Part shown: one piece after another, positions 49,903 to 57,784 of the stretch
Layout of the letters: each line of letters begins with the position of its first letter
Position numbering within the stretch: position 1 is the stretch's first letter
Origin: Verrucomicrobia bacterium SCGC AAA164-E04
GTDB taxonomy: Bacteria; Verrucomicrobiota; Verrucomicrobiia; Limisphaerales; AAA164-E04
Reading direction: 5' to 3'
Assembly: GCA_000383715.1 (NCBI GenBank)
Contig: KB911950.1
Span: forward strand, 151,228 to 215,227
DNA length: 64,000 nucleotides
Made by a program: the position numbers and the translations under genes
The notes under the pieces: generated by a model
Told to the model about the DNA's origin: nothing
The model's database searches: none
Seen by the model: the letters and a program-made list of their open reading frames with translations, nothing else

Positions 49903-51048
49903 ATGACCACTGCATCCTTCATTTTGAGAAATGCTTTGCGCAACAAGCGTCGTGCCACGTTGTCCGCATTGAGTGTGGCGGTCAGTCTCTTTCTCTTCAT
50001 TACCCTTCAAGTAACGCTGCGAGAATTGACCATCCCTCCAGAGGATGTGGGCGCCTCTTTGCGTATCGCCGTCCGCAATAAAGTTTCACTGGCTCAGCCT
50101 TTGCCGTTTCGTCAATTGCAGCAAATTGAAAAAATCAATGGAGTGGAAGCGATCACACCATTTACTTATTTCGGTGGCCTCTACCGCAATGAATCCTTTA
50201 CTACTTTCGCTCAATTTGCTGTCGATCCGGTAAGATTTACCAACGTCTTTCTTGAGGCCAAAATAGCAGATGATCACCTCGAAGCATGGCTCAAGAATCG
50301 TGGTAGTTGCCTGGTTGGAGTCGACACAATAAAAAGGTACAATCTAGAAATTGGAGAAAAAATGCTCCTTTCCGGGACTTTTTATCCAGTGAATCTCGAT
50401 ATGGAGATTGTTGGAATCTATGAAGGAACGTTTGATGACCGGAATGTCTTTTTTCATCACAAGTATCTTGATGAAATGACGGATGATCCCGGCACGGTGG
50501 GGACCTGGTGGGTGAGGGCCGGTTCAGCCGAAGTCGCGCCCAATGTGGTCCATACGATCAATGAAACATTTGCGAATACCTCTGCGGAGGTCAGAGCAGA
50601 AAGTGAGCGAGCATTCCAAATGGGATTTGTTTCGATGTGGGGCAATATACAGATGCTCATTGATTCGATTTGCTCCGCCATTGTCTTTACTCTACTGCTG
50701 GTCACTGTAAGTACGATGAGTATGGCCATCCGTGAACGATTTCGAGAGTTAGCAATTTTAAAAGCCATAGGTTATCGTCGTCATGAGTTATTGGCATTCA
50801 TTCTGGCGGAAAGTCTCCTCTTGTCTTTACTGGGTGCCGTCATCGGGGTCGGTGGAGCAGCATGGCTCTTCTCCACCATCGACATCCAACAATTATCGAG
50901 CGGCATGTTTGTTTTTTTTGAGGTAACGAACAAAATGCTGGGAACCGCCTTTTTGATTTCATTGGTATTGGGCGTTGTCGCAGGAATTGCTCCTGGCTGG
51001 TCGGTTTGCAGAATGAGTGTGGTGGACGGCCTGAAGACACTGGATTGA
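49903..51048 (+). CDS. FtsX/MacB-type ABC transporter permease
   Basis: N-terminal LRNALRNKRRATLSALSVAVSLFLFI; C-terminal MSMAIRERFRELAILKAIGYRRHELLAFILAES. Confidence 0.92.
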   Translation: MTTASFILRNALRNKRRATLSALSVAVSLFLFITLQVTLRELTIPPEDVGASLRIAVRNKVSLAQPLPFRQLQQIEKINGVEAITPFTYFGGLYRNESFTTFAQFAVDPVRFTNVFLEAKIADDHLEAWLKNRGSCLVGVDTIKRYNLEIGEKMLLSGTFYPVNLDMEIVGIYEGTFDDRNVFFHHKYLDEMTDDPGTVGTWWVRAGSAEVAPNVVHTINETFANTSAEVRAESERAFQMGFVSMWGNIQMLIDSICSAIVFTLLLVTVSTMSMAIRERFRELAILKAIGYRRHELLAFILAESLLLSLLGAVIGVGGAAWLFSTIDIQQLSSGMFVFFEVTNKMLGTAFLISLVLGVVAGIAPGWSVCRMSVVDGLKTLD

Positions 51049-51054
51049 TGGAAC

Positions 51055-52215
51055 ATGTTACCCGTTAAATACAATGCAGGAAATGTGGTGCTGCGGTGGC
51101 GCAGTACGCTGGCAACCATTCTGGGTATCTCCATGGTCGTAGCCGTTTATGTAATCGTTCAGGCTCTGGCAGTAGGGTTGCAAACAAGCAGCGCCAATAC
51201 GGGCGATCCTCGCAATTTGCTCATTGTCCGCAAAGGTTCGCAATCAGAATCCAGCAGTGTAGTGAACCTAGAGCAATTTCGATCCCTCCGCTACTCTGAA
51301 TGGATCGAACGCGATGCACAGAACCAGCCTATGATTTCGACGGATGTACTCACTTTGGTGAATCTCCCGCGCTTGAATGGTCAGGGGGAAGCAAACACCA
51401 CGGTGCGCGGCATTGGTGGACAAGGCAGAGTATTACGCCCTCAGGTAAACCTAGTTGAGGGGCGTTGGTTTTCAAAAGGTAAACGCGAGGTTGTGGTCAG
51501 CCAGCGTCTGGCAGCTCGCTTCGAAAATTTTGGCATTGGTGATCAATTCAAGACCGGCCCTGACTGGTTGACGGTGGTGGGGTGGTTCGATGGCGGGAAT
51601 AGTGCTTTTGATTCCGAAGTCTGGGCCGATGCGGATGAGGTGCGTTCACTGTTTGACCGGGAGTCTTACTCCAGCTTATTGATTCGCCCGGCAAGTGGTC
51701 AAGGGCGCGCCGCATTGGTAAAGCAAATCGAAGAGGACAAACGTCTGCAGCTTTTGGTCAAGAATGAGGTGGATTATTACAAAGAACAAACCATGACCGC
51801 GACACCGATCAAATGGATGGGTAATTTTCTAGCTACCGCCATGTCCCTTGGCGCGATTCTCGCCGCCATGAACACCATGTATGCTACCGTTGGTGCTCGA
51901 ACACGAGAGATCGGAACTTTGCGGGTGCTCGGGTTCAGAAGGCGGACGATTGTGTTGGGATTGTTGATCGAAGGGATCCTTCTTTGTGCGGTCGGGGGTA
52001 TACTTGGCTGTTTGCTTTCTTTGCCTCTGAACGGATACGCCACCGGCACGATTGGTATCGAATCCTTCAGTGAAACAGTCTTTGAATTTACGATCACCCC
52101 AAAACTAGCTTTTCAGGGTATCGTTTTTTCTGTGCTTATTGGCTTGTTTGGCACTTTGATACCCGCCATCAAGGCATCCAGAACCCCTGTCATCGACGCG
52201 CTTAAATCCTTATGA
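51055..52215 (+). CDS. FtsX/MacB-type ABC transporter permease (second subunit)
   Basis: KYNAGNVVLRWRSTLATILGISMVVAVYV; MYATVGARTREIGTLRVLGFRRRTIVLGLLIEG. Confidence 0.92.
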   Translation: MLPVKYNAGNVVLRWRSTLATILGISMVVAVYVIVQALAVGLQTSSANTGDPRNLLIVRKGSQSESSSVVNLEQFRSLRYSEWIERDAQNQPMISTDVLTLVNLPRLNGQGEANTTVRGIGGQGRVLRPQVNLVEGRWFSKGKREVVVSQRLAARFENFGIGDQFKTGPDWLTVVGWFDGGNSAFDSEVWADADEVRSLFDRESYSSLLIRPASGQGRAALVKQIEEDKRLQLLVKNEVDYYKEQTMTATPIKWMGNFLATAMSLGAILAAMNTMYATVGARTREIGTLRVLGFRRRTIVLGLLIEGILLCAVGGILGCLLSLPLNGYATGTIGIESFSETVFEFTITPKLAFQGIVFSVLIGLFGTLIPAIKASRTPVIDALKSL

Positions 52216-53279
52216 AGAAAGAGAATATTCAACGGCTCAAAATTCCTCAGCATGCCAGGCAAAGATCGCGTTCCGTTGTTGGCTTGATCTATGGCGTGAT
52301 CGCTATCCTTTTGGCCGCAGCCAGCTGGTTTGCCTGGCCTCGTAGTGGTGATGATCAACGTATTCTTGGCGAAACGGGGGAGGGGCAGAGAAATGCCGCT
52401 GCAACAGGGATTACAAAATTTGATGAAACATCGGTCATGAATCAAAGACAAGGAGTGGCCTCAATTCAAGAGGATGTCTCAATGATTGAAGGTCAGGTAA
52501 ATATTGAGTCGGTAAGCATTCAGGATTCGCTCCTAACCGTGAGTGGATACATCATCAACCGTGAACGTATCGAGCTGAGTCCGAGATTCATGGGAGTTGT
52601 TAAGGTCATCAATGTCAAGAAAGGCGATGCGGTTGAAAAAGGACAGATTGTTGCCACCCTGGATGATGCCGAATTTCAGGCGCAAATGCTCCAAGGCCGA
52701 GGTTCGATGGAATTTGCGCAGGTACAGGTCCAGCAAGCGGAGTTGGAATTACAGCGCGCCAGTCAACTGGTTGCTGAAAACGTTGAGATGAGGGCCACGC
52801 TGGAGGATGCTCAACTGAAGCTTGCGGGTGCGCAGGCTGAAGTCAAACGGCTGGAGGGTCAGCTTGCCTTGTTGACGACTTATCTGGAATGGACAATCAT
52901 TCGTTCACCCATTGATGGCGTCGTTCTTGAAAAATTAGTTGATCCCAACGAACTGGTCACGCCTCAAAGTTTTGGTGGGGCAAGGGGCCCCAGCACGGCA
53001 CTGATTTCCCTGGGTGACCCCAATGATTTACAAGTGGAGATTGAACTGAATGAATCCGATTTGTCTAAAATTCAACTCAATCAACCTTGTATGATCAGCC
53101 CTGAAGCTTATCTGGATCGCGTTTATGAGGGCAAAGTGGTGGAGATTGCCCCTGAAGCCAACCGCCAGAAAGGAACACTCCAGATTAAAGTCCAAATTGA
53201 AAACCCAGACTCCTACCTCACTCCGGAGTTAAGCGCCAAAGTGGATTTCCTGCCAATGTCACAAAGCAACATTGATTAG
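52212..53279 (+). CDS. HlyD/MacA-like periplasmic adaptor
   Basis: GVVKVINVKKGDAVEKGQIVATLDDAEFQAQ; IRSPIDGVVLEKLVDPNELV; overlaps upstream permease by ATGA. Confidence 0.92.
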   Translation: MKKENIQRLKIPQHARQRSRSVVGLIYGVIAILLAAASWFAWPRSGDDQRILGETGEGQRNAAATGITKFDETSVMNQRQGVASIQEDVSMIEGQVNIESVSIQDSLLTVSGYIINRERIELSPRFMGVVKVINVKKGDAVEKGQIVATLDDAEFQAQMLQGRGSMEFAQVQVQQAELELQRASQLVAENVEMRATLEDAQLKLAGAQAEVKRLEGQLALLTTYLEWTIIRSPIDGVVLEKLVDPNELVTPQSFGGARGPSTALISLGDPNDLQVEIELNESDLSKIQLNQPCMISPEAYLDRVYEGKVVEIAPEANRQKGTLQIKVQIENPDSYLTPELSAKVDFLPMSQSNID

Positions 53280-53340
53280 AAAAGTTAAAATTAACGCTTG
53301 CAGCCAGGCGACACTTCTCATAATTTTCAATCCCTTTGGC

Positions 53341-53417
53341 GCACCCGTAGCTCAATTGGATAGAGCGCTTGACTACGGATCAGGAGGTTTGGGGTTCGAC
53401 TCCCTACGGGTGTACCA
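53341..53417 (+). tRNA. tRNA-Arg (anticodon ACG), CCA encoded
   Basis: gcacccg...cgggtgt acceptor, gctc/gagc D-stem, cttga-ctACGga-tcagg anticodon arm, tgggg-ttcgact-cccta T-arm, terminal acca. Confidence 0.95.
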
Positions 53418-53785
53418 TTTTTTTATAGCCGCTCCGATTGTTCGCTTCTTGTTGGTGGCCAGTTACATCAACATGAAATCATCCACTTAAATTACGCTAT
53501 CCAAGCCTGGTAATACCTACTACGAGAAAAACGCCATTTTGGGCAAAGTTCAAACTGTCTCGACTGGTGTAAACTCAAAGCGATTTGCTGCAAAGATCGG
53601 GAGGATAAATTGATGCGATTACTTGAGCAGTCCGACAAGCTTTTGCGTGTAACATACCTTGTTTCCGAGTTTGTCCGAAACGCTTTTCATATCAGGCCCA
53701 AGGTAGCCAATCACCGAAAGCATACTATAAAATTAGTTCAAAATTATAAGGGCCAAAGGCATAGCCGCCACACAATAATGGGCTT

Positions 53786-54514
53786 ATGAAATATCAAACG
53801 TTCTTTGCTTTACTCCTTGCTTTCATCTTCACCGGCTGTGGGCCTTCTGCGCCAAAAATATCCATACATGAAGCTGTTGAGCGAGGGGATGTCAAAACTC
53901 TGAAAGAACACCTTGAGTTTGGTAGTGATGTCAACGCCAGGAAAGACGGAAGGACATGCTTACATACGGCGGCATGGTTGGGACATACTGAATTAGCCAA
54001 GTTACTCATCGCCGGTGGCGCAGAGCTTGACTCAGTGGATGACGACGGAGTTTTTTCCCCTCTTCATGCAGCCATGGCTGAGGATCATTTTGAGATGGTG
54101 GAACTGCTCATCTCCGAGGGTGCAGATGTGAACGTCAGCACCCCCGCCAAGATGACATGCTTGCACTTGGCTGTTTCTGTTGGAGTGTTGGGTGAAATAG
54201 GCCACGATTATGCGAAAAACCCAGAGCTACGTGCAAAAAACCTTAACATAGTGAGAGGAGGACCAAATGTAAGGATAATGGAGCTTCTCATTGCCTCTGG
54301 AGCGGACGTCAATGCAAGAAGCAAAAAAGACCTTACCCCGCTGCACCTTGCTGCAGTCAATGGCATCGAGGAAGTATGCGAATTACTCATCTCTGAGGGG
54401 GCAGATCTTAAGGCAGTAACTGATAACGGCCATACAGCTTTGAGTCTCGCCACAGCTCAAGGCAATCGAGAGGTAGTTATTCTACTTCGGAGACATCTGA
54501 TGAGCAGACGTTAA
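53786..54514 (+). CDS. Ankyrin-repeat lipoprotein
   Basis: MKYQTFFALLLAFIFTGCGPSAPK lipobox; ankyrin units DGRTCLHTAAWLGHTELAKLLIAGGAELDSV, DLTPLHLAAVNGIEEVCELLISEGADLKAV. Confidence 0.92.
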   Translation: MKYQTFFALLLAFIFTGCGPSAPKISIHEAVERGDVKTLKEHLEFGSDVNARKDGRTCLHTAAWLGHTELAKLLIAGGAELDSVDDDGVFSPLHAAMAEDHFEMVELLISEGADVNVSTPAKMTCLHLAVSVGVLGEIGHDYAKNPELRAKNLNIVRGGPNVRIMELLIASGADVNARSKKDLTPLHLAAVNGIEEVCELLISEGADLKAVTDNGHTALSLATAQGNREVVILLRRHLMSRR

Positions 54515-54605
54515 AAGAATTACCTGGAAGAAAAAGACTCAATCGTATCGAAATGATGTGCCACTCAAGCTAGTGAAACATCATAAACCATTTGTCTTTC
54601 TTAGC

Positions 54606-54917
54606 TCATGTAACCCCACGAGTTGTTTTTGTTGGGCCTTCTAAAATAGCAAAGTCCTTGGAAGCCGCATTCGCGAAGGCAGGATTGTTGGCAACCTGCG
54701 CAAACACTTCCGATTGAAGGTAATTTTCCATAGCTTCCCTGGACTCCCAAAAGTAGACGCCTCCGTAGGTGTTCGTGTCCTCGTTCGCAAGCCAGTGTTT
54801 TGAGATCAGCCCAGGGAGATCTGCAAAATTTTGTGCGATATCGTTGCAGGCTCTTGAATAATCCTCATGCGATAAGTCGTTGAGATTGAAGTTTATAATC
54901 TGTATGTGCATGACCAT
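54606..54917 (-). CDS. YdhR-like putative monooxygenase (dimeric alpha/beta-barrel)
   Basis: HIQIINFNLNDLSHEDY...GLISKHWLANEDTNTYGGVYFWESREAMENYLQSE. Confidence 0.8.
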   Translation of the reverse strand: MVMHIQIINFNLNDLSHEDYSRACNDIAQNFADLPGLISKHWLANEDTNTYGGVYFWESREAMENYLQSEVFAQVANNPAFANAASKDFAILEGPTKTTRGVT

Positions 54918-55630
54918 GGATATTGGTGTGCAGGCCGTCTTGGTCAAGTTTTATTGATGGGATGAGGCCTTCAATGGTCTCATTTTGTGTATCTATGAGG
55001 CAAAGAATGTAAGCGGTTTGATAGCGAAGCGACATGCATCCCCATACCTCATGAAAAATCTTCTGAAGCTGAAATCGACCCCAATCTGCAAACGCATCAA
55101 TGGCCTGTTTTGTCTGTCGAATCCATGTTCATACTGATTGGTTGCTGCCGAGACTCGAAAGCATGCGACTGCCAACTTCAACATGCGCCTTCATTAATAT
55201 CAGGGGAAGCGATTGATGACAAATCACAGGTAGGCAGTGGTTTAAGTTGTGGTTAATAGTCGCGGCAAAAATTAGCAGTGGGTAAATGCTGTGAAAAGAA
55301 GTCACAAGGATCCTTTTCTCCTTCAACTATCCTCGGAGGATACGGGTAAGGCATGAACATCCATGTGTAAAAAACAACATGTGATGGGGCGTTAGGCAGG
55401 ATCGATCTACGGTCTAACAGCATTAAACACCAGGTGTGTACCTGTAGGTCCTTTTTCTTGTGTCTTTCATTTTGCCCTGACCCTCCCTTGGCTTTTGGAT
55501 CTTCAGGAGAGGATTGTAAGCAGCATGATGTGACTACAAATCCAATATAAAATTATAATGGCCCTTTTGGGAGGTTCATGGCAATTGATGAGTATTACAG
55601 CTTGGCTTAATTACTATTACTGCATCAGCT

Positions 55631-55999
55631 GTGGTCGACCGTATTGTCAATCTGAAACAAAAGAAGGAGACTGGGTCACTACCGGTGATGCGGTTAGTGG
55701 TTTTCACTCAGTTCCCTGTATTACTTGCTACTTGCAGCAAAATGTTACACCAGCCTGGTCTTTTACCTCTTATCATTTGCTGGGTTGTTTGCGCAGGCGC
55801 ATTTTTCGTAAGCCTTGCTCGGTGGATCTCGTCTGGTGAACAGATCGAACTGATGATCACTGTGTTCTGTGGAGTTGGTGGTCCCTTGGGATTACGGTCT
55901 ACCCTCAAAAGTTCCAGCAAATACAAACATGTCTACGCCGACTGGGTTCAAAAGCACGGCACCAATCCGGATGACTGGCTAGAAACATCCCAGGCCTGA
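55631..55999 (+). CDS. Small membrane protein of unknown function
   Basis: ORF with hydrophobic stretch LLPLIICWVVCAGAFFVSLA; GTG start; possible upstream frameshift; no recognised family. Confidence 0.4.
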   Translation: MVDRIVNLKQKKETGSLPVMRLVVFTQFPVLLATCSKMLHQPGLLPLIICWVVCAGAFFVSLARWISSGEQIELMITVFCGVGGPLGLRSTLKSSSKYKHVYADWVQKHGTNPDDWLETSQA

Positions 56000-56171
56000 G
56001 TGAACTCTGCTGCTGGATACTCATAGAGGGGTTTTCTGTGTCAGGATTTGCACCACATCGGCGTTGTTTAATCTGAATAGGCCGTTGTTCATCGTTAGTG
56101 CGAAAGCGGTTCATACTTAATCAAACCCCACTGGCTTTGGCTGGTGGTTTTTTTCGAGGCGTTTATTTTGT

Positions 56172-56399
56172 ATGTCAGAAAAACCGCGAACCAAACCTAG
56201 CAAAATTCACGACTTGTTGGCTGGTGGAATTCTCACCGCAATATCAGGATTCGCCATATACGCAGCAGTCAAGGACTACGAGAAAGTCGGATCCATACCC
56301 TCATTTGGCGGAGTCATGATTACGATTACGATTTGTGGATATGCTGTATACAGAAGGATTGTTAACGGCCGCTGGGATAGAAACCCCGGAGGTGACTAA
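56172..56399 (+). CDS. Small two-TM membrane protein of unknown function
   Basis: MSEKPRTKPSKIHDLLAGGILTAISGFAIYAAVKDYEKVGSIPSFGGVMITITICGYAVYRRIVNGRW; ATG start and protein-like composition. Confidence 0.5.
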   Translation: MSEKPRTKPSKIHDLLAGGILTAISGFAIYAAVKDYEKVGSIPSFGGVMITITICGYAVYRRIVNGRWDRNPGGD

Positions 56400-56580
56400 A
56401 CTTACCCACTACTTAAACAATCCCTTGCTTTCTTCACTGCTCAAACTCTTGCAGATGAAAGTCAGCGAACAGTGAACTCAAGGCAATTCTTGACCCTTCT
56501 AGGTTGTCCCTGTCAGCTATGGGACAACCATGACTGACACTTGACAAGTCATGCGCTATCCCCCTTGATTATCAGGTATC

Positions 56581-57303
56581 CTATCTCCCCTGAGGCAGTC
56601 GTTCTGCCAGGCGTTCAGGAAGACCGGCCTCCCGAATTTTCCTCATGGTGGTCTCCATGTCGTAGTCGAGGCGGCGAAGCTCGATAGTGCTTTCCTTGAG
56701 ATCAAAAATCACGTAGGTCGCTTTAGGAACTCCATCGCGTGATTGGCCGACACTTCCTACATTCGCGAAGTATTTTTTGCCTGGTTCCACTTTGAACTTG
56801 GAGTAAGTGCCCCCTCTGATGGTTGCGTCCCGGACAAAGGCAACCGGCACGTGCGTGTGCCCGAAAAAGCAGACTTTAGTGTTTTGGTAGGTAAAGCTGG
56901 AGGCTGCTTCGAGTTTGTTGAAAACATACCCCCAGCGCTCAGGGGCATCGAGTGTGGCGTGGACAATGGAAAAGTTTGCAACCAGTCTGAAATACTTGAG
57001 CTCTCGCAGCCAGGTGCGGTCGTCCTCTGTGAGTCTGTCCTGGGTCCACTCGATCGCTGCTTTGGCGTGTGGATTGAAACCCTCCAGGTCACCCTCCATG
57101 GAGCAGTATTCGTCGTGGTTACCCTTGACGCATGGCATGCCCATTTTTCGAACAATATCCAAGCACTCCTTGGGGTTGGCATTATAGCCCACTACATCTC
57201 CAAGGCAGGCGTAATGCGTGCATTCGTTCTCTTCGGCATCTTTCAATACCGTTTGAAATGCTTCTAAATTCCCGTGAATGTCTGCGATAATCGCGTATTT
57301 CAT
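56581..57303 (-). CDS. YfcE-like metallophosphoesterase
   Basis: YAIIADIHGNLEAFQTVL, CLGDVVGYNANP, VKGNHDEY, FFGHTHVP, NVGSVGQSRDG. Confidence 0.93.
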   Translation of the reverse strand: MKYAIIADIHGNLEAFQTVLKDAEENECTHYACLGDVVGYNANPKECLDIVRKMGMPCVKGNHDEYCSMEGDLEGFNPHAKAAIEWTQDRLTEDDRTWLRELKYFRLVANFSIVHATLDAPERWGYVFNKLEAASSFTYQNTKVCFFGHTHVPVAFVRDATIRGGTYSKFKVEPGKKYFANVGSVGQSRDGVPKATYVIFDLKESTIELRRLDYDMETTMRKIREAGLPERLAERLPQGR

Positions 57304-57327
57304 TATCTATGATCCCAAAAATGCAGT

Positions 57328-57618
57328 CTATCGTATTATTTCAAATCCCCTAAGCTCTCCGCTTGATTCTGACCAGTGACAGCTTTCGTCCCGAATCAAT
57401 GGCCCGAGTCCCGAATCTTGCACAGCTTCGATAAAGGCTTCCAGCTCTTCTCGTTCGCCTTCCAGAAGCAGTTCGACTCTTCCATCAGGAAGGTTTCTTA
57501 CCGTCCCAGTTGCATCGTAACCCGGTGCCAGTGATTTCACTGCATACCTGAATCCAACACCTTGCACGCGGCCTGAATAATGAACCGTTGCCCGGCAACC
57601 ATTTAGATCTGTCTTCAT
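57328..57618 (-). CDS. Acylphosphatase
   Basis: ATVHYSGRVQGVGFRYAVKSLAPGYDATGTVRNLPDGRVELLLEGEREELEAFI. Confidence 0.93.
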   Translation of the reverse strand: MKTDLNGCRATVHYSGRVQGVGFRYAVKSLAPGYDATGTVRNLPDGRVELLLEGEREELEAFIEAVQDSGLGPLIRDESCHWSESSGELRGFEIIR

Positions 57619-57784
57619 ATTCACAAAACCCGAATAATATCCAAAAGGCAAGCCTAGGGTCCTTGTCGATTGACCGCAAGAATCAAGCCATATTTATGAG
57701 GTGTCAGGCAATGATTTTCTTCTAAAACCGAGTCTAATCTTCAAAAATTTGCCTTAAATGTTTCAAGTGTCAGGGCGTGAAGGC

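Noticed and set aside
53341-53417. tRNA-Arg as a possible genomic-island attachment site
   Set aside because: No integrase and no recognisable direct repeat of the tRNA 3' end downstream; kept only as a weak context note.
55385-55400. gcgttaggc resembling an integron attC 3' core (also tcgttagtgc near 56091)
   Set aside because: No matching RYYYAAC partner with internal imperfect hairpin found at suitable spacing, and no integrase gene in the window.
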